DNA of 32,500 nucleotides, taken from contig JAQGDQ010000015.1 of assembly GCA_030141605.1 (NCBI GenBank), positions 807,501-840,000 of the forward strand, in the 5' to 3' direction. Each line of letters starts with the position of its first letter. Within the stretch, counting starts at the first letter, position 1. The position numbers were made by a program, and so were the translations under genes. The stretch comes from Tubiluchus corallicola (Eukaryota; Priapulida; Priapulimorpha; Priapulimorphida; Tubiluchidae). Below the pieces are notes generated by a model. It was given only the letters and a program-made list of their open reading frames with translations. It made no database searches and was not told where the DNA came from. Of the stretch, positions 1 to 13,673 are shown piece by piece.

Positions 1-1203
1 AAGATCACGAACAGAATGTAAATTAAATCTCGATACGGAAATAACAAGATATTTTAACAAGAGTATAATTACAAGAGCACAATTCTGAACCCGATGGATC
101 ACACACAGAAGCTTTTAGTCAAAATGAAATGCATGTAAATGACGTATGACTAATAGTATACAGATTTAGAAGCAAAACTCTGATAATGAAATACATTTGC
201 TTTTAAACCAAATCAACTTTGTTTTAGTCTCGTGTTTTTAATCGTCTGACATGTTTTAAAGGTTTTTACGAATTTACCCTAGTTTGTGCTCGTGCATCGC
301 ATATGTCACCTACCTTATTTTCCATAAAATATAATTACTTATGGATGACCTCCCCTCTGCGAATTGAACTGAAATGAACAAGAAAACGATAAAATCACAA
401 GAAAAAGCATTTGATTTTAAATAAAAAGCACATCCAACATATTTTTTGTTATTAGAAATATTGCGAAATTTCGAACTTGTCAAGCAAAAAATATATAATT
501 TTTTTTTCAATTAATTTAGTCTTGTTCAGGTGACAATGTGCCTTGACTTTGAGTCAACAAGCTTCGAGATGACGGCTAAAACAAGATAATCTATGAGCAC
601 TGGGAACGAGATTACTAAGAAAAATATGTACATGTATATACATAAAAGTGCATTTATGATAAGGCTGCCTGATATATATGCTATTTGTCATAAATGCACC
701 TTCATGGGCCATCCAATTTTAATGCTTCGGTTTTGTTTCGTATCGCTGTTTTTCCACACTTTGAAGTGGCAAAACAGTCTTGCTTGCATTTTCTTTGAAA
801 CAGTTGACTTCTTGTAGCCTAAAGCATCTGCCCGTAATGACAGAACTCATCCCCATGTGTCCTATTTGCTGAATTTATCGTCAAATTTGTTCTGGTGTAC
901 GATCTTCGTGGGTGCCATGTTTTTAAACTTGTCCGTGCTGAAATTAGTCTTGAAATTACGGTAATTGTGCTGGTCGCAGGAGTGCCTCAGGTAATAGCTA
1001 CACTAAGTCAGTTTTACACTGCATTAGCGCGACAGATAGACAAGATATTGGGTAATCTGACATTCTTATGGAGCCCGAAGATGATTCTTCAAAAGCGATT
1101 GCAAAACCAAACGGACTCCTGCCATACATATCAAGGACATGCTACTGCATATGAAGCCTATTTAACCTTCTTTTTTTACTGTTGTTTTATTCAAATCTTA
1201 TAG

Positions 1204-1362
1204 TCTCAAACCGGCTTCAGTTTAGATTCGGAAGACGCTGAATTTCGGAAAACTGGATCTACCCGTTCGTTAATTCGCGCCGTCATGGGGCGTTCGCTGC
1301 ATGAGATTCCGTTCGCATTTGAACAAATCTTCGCTGATGGGAGCACCGCCAACGTTGTATAG
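1204..1362 (+). other. Candidate terminal coding exon or CpG-rich open stretch, unidentified
   Basis: Immediately after a pyrimidine-rich tract and AG (TTCAAATCTTATAG ending 1203) there are 52 open codons and a TAG (1360-1362). The translation begins SQTGFSLDSEDAEFRKTG and ends FADGSTANVV, charged and not low-complexity. The stretch is much richer in GC and CpG than its flanks. The first AATAAA downstream on the plus strand I noticed is near 2042. It could be the last exon of a plus-strand gene lying before the window, but I do not recognise the protein and no upstream exon can be shown. Confidence 0.25.
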
Positions 1363-4300
1363 CAAAATGTGAAGACTGTTAGTCTAAATCGTTACAGGAG
1401 TCTCTGTGTCACTTCACCATCTACAGCTGTCACAACTAATTTGGCTTGTCACGTGTGTCAACATTCCAGCACCACCATTTTAGTTTGTTGCACATCTTCT
1501 ACTAACTTATTTTCATTCTTTGATGCTGTTATTGTATAATGTGTATTGTCAGAAAGTACAGAAGTGTGGATCTCTTATTATAACGAAATAATAATGAATA
1601 GAATTTATAACGATAAATCTTCTTATTATCTTATGATGGTGATTGATGTCACATTAATCTTTCAAATCTATCATAGGCCACTGTTTCCATAGTAGGTGGC
1701 CGACATTTTGCGTGAAGATGTTACAAATCAGATCCTAATGGAGCCTGATTTTTTATTTCCTCACTACGGCCCACAAACATGCCAGTTAAATGAACACGGC
1801 CCACAAATATGCCCGTTAAATGAACCTGCCCTGTATGTTGTTACTGTTACATTTGTGTGGTTTTTTTTATTCTAATGTAGAAATGGATCTACCCCAGCAA
1901 TGCGTATTCTAAATCCCAACGAAAAAATAGATTCTTGGCAATTCTTTCCACCATGGGTAAAATCTTCAAATAGCTTCTTTTAAAGAAATGAGCAAGAGGT
2001 GTTGGATACAAGCACATTAATGCTTTCACTTTAGTTTTGTCAATAAAAGGACAACTAAAGGACAACAACTGCTTAATATACAAGGTTGTTCTAAAGAAGC
2101 AAACTGAACGAGCAATTTAAATTTTGTCAGCTTATAATCTGATATTCGGGTTAACACACTTGTGAATATAATTATAGTAAAGTCAAAAGAACCCAGAGAA
2201 AGTTTAAATTTGTTATAATCTCACGATGATTAATTTTTCAGATTACTCAGAAATAAGCTTGTATGGTCTTGTTTTCATTTTGTAATCGAATTAAACTTAC
2301 AAATTTTCATCGAGCAAATGTCGATTTACTGTGCAAATTCTTACTTCAATGATGTCAGTCGTCGAAAAAGCATTTTTGGCCCGCGCTCACTGGCCAAGTA
2401 TGAGACTATGGTGACGTAAGTTGTTTTTATGTCCTCTTGTTACTTGAGGTTTTCATATTGTGGCAAAAATGACCAAGAAATTTACAATGCAATAAGCAAT
2501 ACCTACGACTCCATGGTAATCTCGTGACGTGCACGAACAACCAGTGGCCATTAAAAATATGCCCTTGGCTATATTTTACCTGATAATTTCCAAAGAGTTG
2601 ACTTTGGGACTTAACAGTTATCAATATTTTTTGTAATTTGTAAGTAACAGTTGTTTCATTGTTTCATATATTGTACTATGGTCTGCGTGTACAGGTGCGA
2701 AACTGTAATTCGTTTGTATTATATTGATGAACGACATTGATAATTATGGTAACAGTAGAGAAGTCACCATAGAGTATAAATTACTTGTCTATTTTATTCA
2801 GAGATATACACGGCACAGTTTTCGGCATGAGCAGCTTTTTATTTCTCGTAGCTACTACATTCAAGAAAATGCTTTCAAGGACGCCCTGTAAAACATGAAC
2901 AAAACACGACAATGACGACATCTGTTAGGTTAGCTTTTTGAACAATTTCATAAACTTTCAGGCAAAACTCTGAGACGCATATTTATGTAATCATTACTGA
3001 GAACATTTTTATTTTGTCTTACACTTAAGCTCATTCAATCTGGCCGCGCTTTTGGTGAGCATTTCGTGAATGACAGGCTCTCATTATCGGCTAGTCAAGC
3101 ATTCCGTCGAAATCAAATGACATTTTTAAGGATGATGCGTGCACGCTTGAGCGCCATCACCTGAGTGAAACTGAAACCACCGTAACACACCTTTCTTTTA
3201 TTAATTACTCGTGTTACTGACAGTCTAATGATCCCATTCAGGACAACTTTGTCTGTTTTCCTAATAAATAACATTGGTGATGAGATGGGAGGGATGGCTG
3301 ATACTCAACCTGATAGTGAGAAAACCTGCTACTTTAATAAGCCTTACTAAAGACAATCACGTTGGAGAGCAGCTCGATAATTTAAAAAAAATTAAAATAC
3401 ACAATTTTAAAGACGTTCTAATTTTTAAAAAAAGTTTTTTGAATGGTATAGAAATGAATCGAAACTGTTTCTGCAAGCTTAAATACAAAACACAAAAGTG
3501 TACCGCAATTTTTGCAGATAAAAGCCATTTCCTTAGCATAATGTAATGCCGGTTTGAATCCAGGCTTACCGGAGCCCAGGAGGCATTGGTTCAATGCTGG
3601 ATTATGCAGCCATTTTGTTACGAAAAGTACGGCTTCATATTTTAAAAATTTTCTGCATAACATTTAGATTTCAACACTGAGAAACGCACACTGAAGCTAA
3701 AGTTTAACACTTCATCCAGGTTGCTTCTATTGTACGTATGCGCATGAATTGTACTAACCTGACGTAGAACGCCCTTAGTCATGACGTATCAAAGATCGCA
3801 GTTAGTAGGAGGCCCAGCGGTTCCTCGTTTCCGTGATTCTCCGGTACTTCTGAGGGGGGTCGTAAGGTACGTCTGTTAATCCATACTACTGGCAAAAATT
3901 CTGAATGTCAGAGACTTTGAATCTGCTCTAGATAAAGGCACATTCACACCTGAGCGGCCCATTGTGTTTCATTACCAACATTAAAATTTATTAATTAAAT
4001 TTTATCCCACTACTAGCCCTGATTACTGTTTTATAAGCAACATGCAACAGGTTAATGTATAGGTAAGTCTATTTATTTAAGTTCTCAAAAACATGATGTT
4101 TTTATCCAGATTGGCATTCAAGCAAGTTTTCTTTTTTAATTTAGCAGTTTTTAGTAACATTTATTATACAGTTTCCTTGATAGGTAAAGTATATAGAAAT
4201 TTTGTGATAATTGCTACTCTAGTTTCAAAAGGTTATCACTTCTTTAGCTGTCAGCCTATTTTATAAAAGTAACTTAGTGTTGTCATTAACGGTTTCATTC

Positions 4301-4561
4301 ATCCTGCTCAGGTTGTCCATGACATGCTTGTCCATTTTTTTCAAAGACTGCAAAAATGCTATCGTAATGAAAAGGTGTAGTCCTCTTGGAGCATAGTAAT
4401 ACCATAACCCACTTTATAGGCCCTTTTGCGAGCCAAACTAACTCCTCGGATGGTATTGTTGACAATGTGGTAAGGAAAAGAATAGTAGGAGACGATGTGA
4501 CTGTGAAGAACAGAGAACACCTGAAGTTAGTACACGAGTCTCCCTTTAGGCGCTGTAGTAT
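1363..4561. other. Intergenic, no gene seen
   Basis: AT-rich DNA with the 2 x 30 bp duplication listed above. Open frames here are short, lack codon character or start at non-ATG codons. A tRNA B-box-like GGTTTGAATCC occurs at about 3551-3561 but no tRNA fold surrounds it. Confidence 0.6.
1766..1825. repeat. Tandem duplication, 2 x 30 bp
   Basis: Two adjacent 30-bp units start ACGGCCCACAAACATGCC and ACGGCCCACAAATATGCC and both end GTTAAATGAAC. They differ at two positions (A/T at base 13, A/C at base 19). A recent local duplication, since the surroundings show no more units. Confidence 0.9.
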
Positions 4562-4642
4562 TTAACCCTTACCCATCTGACCGTGTATATTTTGGGACAA
4601 ACCTTTATTCACCAGCTCAGCTTTGGGTAATGGTAGGGTTAA
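4562..4642. mobile_element. Possible TTAA-flanked mini inverted-repeat element
   Basis: TTAA (4562-4565) is followed by CCCTTACCCAT, and about 73 bp later ATGGTAGGG precedes TTAA (4639-4642). The ends are imperfect inverted repeats starting CCCT, and both flanks are TTAA, the pattern of piggyBac-type insertions. No transposase is present. A second inverted pair, ACCTTTATTCACC (4601-4613) with GGTGAATAGGGG (4726-4737), overlaps it. The element is short and the repeat imperfect, so chance is possible. Confidence 0.35.
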
Positions 4643-5934
4643 CATACAGAGTGATGGTCTCTTCCTCTGTCCGTGGCTGTTGGAACGGAAAAGCACATTA
4701 CCTAAACCTAGCAACACTCCGTGTAGGTGAATAGGGGAATGTAGACAGTCTGTCTAGCGCCCAAATTTCATCTCTTTTCATTCAGGGCCTCTTCAGTTGC
4801 TGTAAATCAGCCGCCATTGTGTATCTGTCGGTGGGAGGAGGGAAGAATGAACCGGCGAAGAATAGTTCGGACGACGATAAGCTGCCAGAATCCAAGTTTT
4901 GACAGCATCTGGACAATGGATAAATCGAACGGCGGGAAAACAAAAGAAAGGCAATTAGTATATTTAGTAATTTTAGATATCTAAATGAAAGGCTGAGGGC
5001 GGATTCATCACAAAGTCAAGCGCATAAGAAAGTGTTTTCTGCCGCTAGTCCAACACACCCTGGCAACTTATGAACTTATCACTATTCTCCCCATCCTTTT
5101 CCTTGTCCCCAGAAAACTCAAGGACCATAGCTGTGTAACCGTTTTTCTGGTTGTTTTGCTATATTTTCGTCAAAAGACCATCAATCTCATCAGCTTCTCC
5201 ACAGGTAACAATTTCCGTTTAATGATCGCCATGAAGATTGAAAAATAACAATGGCAAATCGCCGTTAATAGTGTTATGGCAAGCAGTGTGCTTTATCATC
5301 ACAAACTTACACGTGGACACTTAATTATACCAAGTTAGTCTACTGTATTTTCCCTAGAAAAAACACATTCTAAATAATTAAAATTATGATAATAATAAGT
5401 TAACTGATTTAGTAGTGGATTACGCAATACACAGGCATATGTTTGCGTTTTGCCGGAATGTGTTGTATATAGAATTTGGAAGTTGTTGATAGACGTACAT
5501 ATATTACATACGTAAAATAACAATAAATAAACAACAAAATTAATCATATGCACAATTTCTGGCCTAAACAAAAGCATGGGACACAAGCGTTACTAAGAGT
5601 GTTTAAGATTGTTAATCACCAATTCGTGCTCCCCACGCATCCACCCTACTAGTTTGAAACAACATCCCGCGGCTTCTTTGGAGGTTGGTATAACGAGGTT
5701 TTAATCCGAAAGAGGAGCACTATAGGCGTGAGGTCGATGTTTGCTCAAACCGGGCGATGTGTGGAAATCACTACCTTTGTGTAAATACATGCATGAATAG
5801 GAACGATGCTTAACTGTGTTTGCGTTGTGTCAACATTTTGCTAATAAAGTGCAATACAAAGCTCACAAAACTGTTTGTGCTATGAAAATCGGAGAGTAGT
5901 TACAATGCCACATTATCAGTCATTCGATAAAATG

Positions 5935-5971
5935 ACATTTTATTTAAACATTCAATTATTTAATAAAATGT
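5935..5971. repeat. 10-bp perfect inverted repeat in AT-rich DNA
   Basis: ACATTTTATT (5935-5944) and AATAAAATGT (5962-5971) with a 17-nt loop. AT-rich, so possibly chance. Confidence 0.5.
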
Positions 5972-7684
5972 TCTTATTTTTTTAAAATCTGTTAAAATAA
6001 ACAACTTATTTTAAGCTATAAAAACAAAAAGCATAAATTACAGTGATGTATTGATATAAAAAGGTTTTTGTACTAAAGAAATGGGATAAATTGGGTTATT
6101 TTTCTGGTACTGTAAGTTAGTATATATATAATGAAAACAATAAATTGTAAATTATAAATGTAAAACGAATCTATACAGTATGGTGTATTTTTCAATGTCA
6201 TAAAGTACAATAAAAACACTGATCTATTTCTGATTTGATCTATTCTGTTAAACATGACACAGGGCATGACCGCATTGTCATAGAGCATAATTACGGTACT
6301 TTTTGTAATAAGCCTACTTCTATTTCCGCGAAAAAAATTACAAATAATAGTTTATATTTCATTACTCAAGTATGCTAAGTTCTTAGGAATTACTGATAAG
6401 ATATTTGAAATCACTATCTTTCTTTTAATCAGTCATGAGCTGTTACTGCAAAATTTGGCATAGCTAATGTTGCAGCTTTACTTGTATATATTATCAGGTG
6501 GAAATTATACAGAATTAAACAAAGTCGAATATAATTTTTGCGGCCTGAAAATAATTAATTATTAACTAGTTAATTAGTGATACAAGTTCAAATAATGCGC
6601 TTGCATGTTGTTGTACATTTAAACTAATTTTGTGCTATAAGAAAATATTCCGCGTTTCATGCAGCAACAACGTTCATTTACTTGTTCGTTGTGCACGGTT
6701 GATTGCTCGTGCAGGTAAATGCAACACCTGTAATTATTTAAACACTAAAATGGCTTGCCACTGAGATCTCTGTTGGAGATAATCGTAGGGAAATTTTTAA
6801 CAAGTTCACGGAAAAAAGGAGTTTTTGTTTACTTACGAGTAAATCCGCTTCGATTTTCTACTCAACTCAGGAGGAATGGTTGCTAAAATATATAAAATAT
6901 GCTAAAATAAGCAAACTCTTTAACTTCATAAAAAACAGAATAGCCCAGACTATTTTTTCTAAGTAATCATATGTTTTACAGGAAATGGGACCGAGTTTTA
7001 TGGAAACGTTTATATTTCACAATAAGACATGTGTGTTAATTTAAAAACTTAATACTAAACAAAAGTATTTCGGTAATGTTATTGTTATGGCTTAGTTCAT
7101 GAAGTTACTCTACTGTGGTTTCTGGCGTATTTTGCGAGATAGTTGCTTAAAAAAAGATCCCAAGAATTTAGGCTATTTAGCTCAAAAAAGTGTTACAAGA
7201 AACTAATTAATGTACTGCTTCAAAGGCTAAAATTTATGCATTGTATATATTTTATTGATATTTATCATATTTTTAAAGTCAACAAGGTAAACTTTATCCC
7301 ATGTAAACTTCTGTAAATTTAATCGTAAATGTTTCACATCACTTTTATATAAGGCCTTCAGCGTAAGAGCTATTAACCCTTAGTAAATTTAATCGTAAGC
7401 TCATTCTGTTTTTTGTTTTATAAATGTTCTAATAAATGAAATTCAGGAGTAGGTGGGCCTCATAATAAAAAATATAATTTTTTTAAACCAATTTCATTAT
7501 TAACTATTTAATTACAAATATTGGAAGCACGGTTACACTGCTTTAACCTATTTTTATAACAGTCGTCTGCCAAACGACTTTTCTAAATGTAGTAGAGATT
7601 TTAAACGTCTATTATTCCAACGTTACGAAAATCAAGAAGGAGCTGTCCAATTATTATAGGCCTAGTCCTACAGTCGAACACTTG

Positions 7685-7700
7685 TAATAATAATAATAAT
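7685..7700. repeat. (AAT)5 short microsatellite
   Basis: Five AAT/TAA units in intergenic DNA. Confidence 0.85.
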
Positions 7701-10648
7701 ACTTCTAACCTTAAATAATCATGTTATAGCAGTTTTCACTGTAATCTGTAATTGAGGCTGTACATTAAGAACTAGGCTATACGTATTGCAAAATTATCTT
7801 TGTTTTGCTTGTCCACTAAAACCTATTCTCTCGTCCGCTTTCTGGTGCTTCAAACTCCCTCTTTAGTGCTCTTTGACAGTGGAGATGAGCTACAAAAATT
7901 TTATTATTGAATCGGTGCTATTGAATCTATAAGAATCCATGAACTGAATTGTTTATCTATGTGTAAGAAGAAATTGCTTCATTAAGTGCATTTTGTTTAA
8001 TTAAATCCAATCTCACAGTTCCGTGCGCTGACAGATACTAGCTCTATTGCTTGTTAAGTACATGTTTCCCGGACGGCTGGGCACGGTTCTCCTGACAATG
8101 CCAGACTTGTAATGTCTAATCATACATAGGCGGATTAACAGAGATTAACAGGGAGATTACAAAGCAACTAGTGTGGAGAAATCTGTAAATCTCACAGTAA
8201 CAAATAGGTTTAACAGGACAGCTTTGGTTTAGCGATGAGGTACACATATCTGGAATTAAAGGCGCTTATTTTCGGGCTGTACATTCTCACCGTAAACACG
8301 TTTAAGAAGTATGGAAATTATTTAATTTAGGGAAGCACTAATCTACGTGGAATTACATACAACCGCCTTTGCAAGAATGTGCTATATTACTCTACAATTA
8401 CGTCTTATAGATTTAAGTTTAATTTAAAAATTAAATTCCGTATTTTAGTATTTCTGATATTTCAATAAGGAAAAGCAATAGAAATGTTTATTGTTTGAAA
8501 TTTTCTTGTACCAAAAAATTCAAAGAAGTAAGCTGTAAATCAAATATTATTAACTTTACCGTTAGCAAAAGACAACGTAATTAACCAAAAAGTGAAATTA
8601 AACGAACAGCTCGTCCAATGTTGATGGTTTATCTAAAGCACAGCTTAGTGAAAAGAAGACGCTTCTAAAGCACTTGTGTATATGTAAACATTTCATCTGC
8701 TTGTTGTCATTACTTCGCAACTAAACACGTACTCGAATGTAGGAGCACGTCAAGGTACTTGCACTGCTTCTCTACTGCTTGTTTATTTTGAATGCTTCCT
8801 TCAGAATGAAGTAGTCACTCACGGGAGTGTTTCCTTGTGGGGTAAAGTTTCTCAAGATGTGATGCTTGTAAATGACTCTAAAACTCGACGGCAACATACT
8901 AAATGAGAAGCAATAATTAATGTGTTAATTGACATATCAGTACTTATTTGCTGGTTTAGACCTGTACCAATTTCCGTTTCTTCAGTTACTTATGCATGCC
9001 TTTTTTAATACATAAAAAATACTACAATCGGTCATTAGTATTTTTTTTTATGAAATTCTGTTTTTGTACTTTTTGTTCATGTCCTGTATTTTTTGTCCAA
9101 AGTGCCGGATTTTGGACGCGCCCTGTCGGATTCTTGTTAATTAACATACCTCCGTGATATCATCAGTCAGCAATTAGGGAGACAATTAGAAGTTAGCCGT
9201 CAGCATCAGTAGCACAGGAGCATTTGCGCTGCAGATGTTGCCTCCTCCATTCATTTTAGGCTTGTTACAGAGAGAAATGAACTGGTGTAAAAATATGCCA
9301 GCTAACTGGTCCTGAAGCTGCGAACGGAGCAGCAGATGCTTGGTACGCTACTTAAGCAGCGGGAGGAGTGAAGCAACTTGACTGTTTTTTCTTTTCAATA
9401 ATTTAAGCTCTGCATATACAAGAAAATGTTTAAATGTTTAGATTTTGATTATTCAACTTGTTTTGACTGCGAGTTGAATAAATACAGGAAAACGGTTTTT
9501 TGTATTTTTGTAAACGACTGTTATTTGCGTATGATGTTACTTCTACATGAATAATTGCAGAATAGGCTTGTGGAGAATAAAAACTGAAAAAACTAATATA
9601 GGTCCAGTCAAATTAAATTTGAAAACCAAAGCAGTAACGTTTATGAACACAATACCTTACACGGTTACTTGTATACAATTTGTGTATAATTTTGACAAAT
9701 AGAAAAGGTGATATAGGGTTTACTAATAATGATTTTTGCTGTGCAGGTTACAAAAATTTTATTCAACTGGCCAAAACTGGTTATTCTTCTATACGGCGTA
9801 GCTTCGCGTATTCATTGCTAGTTCGTCAGCGTTGAAAAAGAAAATGTCTGTCTTTTGTTAAGTGTGTAAAGTAAAAAACTAATTTGCCAGGTTCCCATAA
9901 CAGGGAACAACGTTGCATACACATAAGTTACGACCTTGTGATTTTAAGGGAGGGTCATAAATGCATGCATGTGCGGTAGGCATACCACGCCCTATGACAT
10001 CTAATCTTGCGTTATTTTCTGTATAAGCTTTGTTCTTGCTTTTTTTGCTCAGGTTCGTCCTATAACAAAAGTGTTTTATCAGCAAAAGGACACTACTTTT
10101 TAATTTTTTAAATGTTTAAATTTGCTTAGGTATTTAGTGTGCGAACATGTGCATCTAAGTTGTCGATTAGTTATATCAACAAAAATGTTAGAACCTGTTC
10201 GTACATAGTTACGTGCAGTGTTGCTCGTTAATATAACTTACCATATTACACCCTTGTACAAAAGCTGTGGGGTTATTTCTCTAGCCTAGCACAAAGATTT
10301 TCAAAACAAATACACTGTATTATTGGATTTAGCTCTCAAATAAACCACTAAAAGGCCGTGTAAACATTAAGTTAACATTTTCTCGCTCATGTGACGTCAC
10401 GCATACCACACACAGGCTTTGGGAAGCCATAATATTGACCAGGCGAAAATTTCTGTTTTTTGCCAACAAAGACAACAATTTAACCAGGCAGGCGTTAATA
10501 AGTTGGCGTTTTTGTTTGTTTTACGGTTTTGCGTTAATTATACTTGTTTGTTCTTACTGCCTAGAAAATTTTGGGGTGGGGTCAAGTAAATTTTCAAATA
10601 TTCGCTTTTAAAAATAGCATTACATGATTTTAAGGCGTAATACAAAAC

Positions 10649-10672
10649 TATATATATATATATATATATATA
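10649..10672. repeat. (TA)12 microsatellite
   Basis: Perfect run of twelve TA units in intergenic DNA. Confidence 0.97.
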
Positions 10673-11391
10673 ACTCGCAACTAAAGAAAAAGGCCTATAA
10701 TATGTTCATGGGTATAATAATAACACACACTGTGCATTTAACAGAAATATAGTTTGTCAAATTTGTATAGTTTGTGATTATAGTACATAAACACTTCTAT
10801 CTAAATTACGTTTGCTCTCAATTTCTGTAAAATTTAAAGGAAGATAGGATGATTTTTAATATACAAACCGATTTTCAAATCCGATAAAACGTATACATTT
10901 TAACATTATTAATACTGGAAAAGCGTTTCTGATAATGAAATAATGGATTAAAAACTCATTTAACGGTGGGGGAGCCCAATTACTATTGATGACATCACCA
11001 ACTAACACAATTTTCAACAGCAAAAATATTCCACGAGCGTGTTGCACATGTTTGCGAAGCGAAAAGTGAAGTACAATGCTACTGTAAAATACTCAGTTTG
11101 TTGTACTAAAACTAGGCAAGTTTTAAGATAAAACTTCAAATTTTCCGCTGAGTGGTACAGCACCTGCTTTTTGTGCAATGCGTTTCCGAAATGCAGGGGC
11201 TAGTGCCCGTTTAACTAGCACATGGCGAAATGCATGTAACAGCGAAGAACTAGGGGCGCAAACGTGAAATTGTGTTTATGTGATAATAATTCTTTCACAT
11301 AAGGAATTTTTGGAAAAACAGTATGTTTCCTTTCAATATTTAAAGAGTAGATTGTTTTGACCTACAGTTTAAGATTGCGTCCGGTTTTGCT

Positions 11392-11477
11392 TTATATATA
11401 TATGTATGTATATATATATATATATTATTATATATTTATTATTATTTATATTTATTATATTATAATATTATAATATG

Positions 11478-11548
<71 letters not shown>

Positions 11549-11562
11549 ATAAATAAATTATA
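11392..11562. repeat. Compound TA/TTA/TTTA low-complexity block
   Basis: About 170 bp made almost only of A and T: TA runs broken by TGTA, TTATTA and TTTA units. Likely cruciform-prone and hard to assemble; length here may not be exact. Confidence 0.95.
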
Positions 11563-13673
11563 TTTTTTAGGCTTTTTCCTAATTAAAATTAGTTTTCTCG
11601 TCCCACCGTAACAAATAATATTTAATTATTATTTTAACACGTTAAATAAATTTTAATTAAAGTCTATTAAATTTGTAGTGCAAATAATCACCATAATAAC
11701 TGTAAGAAAATTGCAACTAAATAATTACAGCAGTGTTTGCACATTTTTTATTCGTAATAAATTACGCCTGTCTTTAATATTTCTGATAAAATCCCCTAAC
11801 AAACAAAGTATACCTGCAGCTGATGTTGCTTTGTTGTCGTCTTTTTCATTAAGCGATACGGTGTGGGTTTACAGGCGAAGAATTATGGGATCGACACGTG
11901 ACCGGATATCAAAAAGTGTCATCGCTTCATATTTAAGCGACAATATTAGCCTGCCAATACTGTAAACTGCTTGCCATAAGTCAAATTAACACTATAATTA
12001 TAAGCTTGATAAGCCTTATTAGTTTGTGTAATGAATAAATGAATAGTCTGGCCTAACAAAATTGGCTACTTTGTTGTATTTATTATATGTAACCGCAACA
12101 TTAGGTGACTTTGATGTAGGGCAATTTATATGTATGAGTAATTGTATGCAATTGTTGATTCATGTAAAATTTGGGTGGAATAACGTAAGTTCACATTTTG
12201 CTTATGCTCCTGTTAAACTTTAGAGCTTTCATATCAAAATATTTTCAAAAATTTTATCAATGTTTCAAAGACATGAATAAAAATTTTCTATTAAATTTTA
12301 TTGATAATACAGATTTTGATTATACACATTAGGAATGATCTCATTAAGTTAAACGACTTTTTGCGAATAATTTCTCTTTCAGATATTTTTAGAGTATTGT
12401 CTGTGTAGCATTGAAAATGAGTAAAACAACATACGAATTTGTTATTTTTACTTAAAACAGACGACCATTATTTACATAATTTATATACATGCACTGTTCT
12501 AGTGACAAACTTACAGACGCTAGAAGTCGCGACAAACTACGTTAATAAATCATATATCATTAATACATTCATATATACATAGCTATACACAACAATACTG
12601 TTCTGGGCGAATCCTTGAATTAATCTTTCTTTTAGGTTTTTGTACAAAATTAATTGGACAATTCAAACGCTAGAATACAGTAACCTATACAGATAGCATT
12701 TTTGATTATCATTTTTTGAGAATGAGCAAAGCTCAAGCTTAACATTATTTCTTATAGTTTACACAATTTTGACAACAATAACAATGCACATTACAAAACT
12801 ATTTTACCCTGTAAGTTTGGAAGATTAATAATAAATTCCTCGCTCGCAAGCACAAAATAAAAATGTGGAAAAAGACATTTTACTCTACAGCTTGATACCA
12901 TACAAAGGAAAACTTTACAGAAACAGTTGTTAGTCAAGTTTGTTATTCTTATCAGTTCGAACTAACATTGCTAAATTGACAATTATTTAATTTATTTATT
13001 TCTTGAATAAGTTAAGGAATTTGGCACAAAATATGCAAACACGGAAAAAATTTAAAGCACATGCAATTGACAAAATACAGTCTTACACTTGAAATTTTAA
13101 TGATTGATGCAGAACCTTGTTTAATAAAAGATATAACAAATGAAAATAATTTTCAGGTAAACAAAACATAATTTTAGTGCAGTAAAAAGCATTATCATTT
13201 TGTCAAATTATTCCTACATTTTGCTTTCTTGTAAGTCCATAACCGCACAGAGAAAAATGTGAAGAATAAATCCCTGCACTATCACTTTTGACATGCTCAT
13301 ATAAATTTCAGCTTTTATAAATACGTACAAATCAATAGTTTCCAAGTGGGCCAAGAACAAAAATTAATGAAGAAAAAAAGACAAGTTGTCATAATAAAGT
13401 AAATATTCCAGACAACATGTATGAATAATCCTGGATATTTGCACTACAAAATTTAAAATAGGACCCGGGTCCTGCAATGCCTGTGCGGCAAGATCTCAAA
13501 CTGTCTTACACTTTAAATTTTACATATTTATGAGAAAGGTTGGATGAATTTCGACTCCCCGTCGAACAAAATTGATCCCCTCTATAAGCCAACACATATT
13601 GAACAGATCAATACCCCTAGAGATTGAGATTTCTGTTACGTCTGTAAGGGTTACAGCATTTGAAACAGGGGGT

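Larger units (their letters stand above)
4643..13459. other. Intergenic, no gene seen
   Basis: Long AT-rich stretch with microsatellites and small inverted repeats. Patches of higher GC at 4790-4940 (with GCCGCCAT, YY1-like, at 4810-4817) and 9190-9370 (two CAGATG E-boxes at 9232-9237 and 9333-9338), plus a perfect CRE TGACGTCA at 10392-10399, could be regulatory. No protein-like reading frame stands out. Confidence 0.6.

Noticed and set aside
895-1203. Plus-strand 102-codon frame ending just before the CpG-rich block
   Set aside because: Starts at GTG, its last part is a pyrimidine tract that looks like a splice acceptor, and the composition is intron-like.
3551-3605. tRNA- or SINE-like B-box GGTTTGAATCC
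   Set aside because: No A-box or cloverleaf could be drawn around it; only a short AATCCAGGC/GCTGGATT inverted repeat is nearby.
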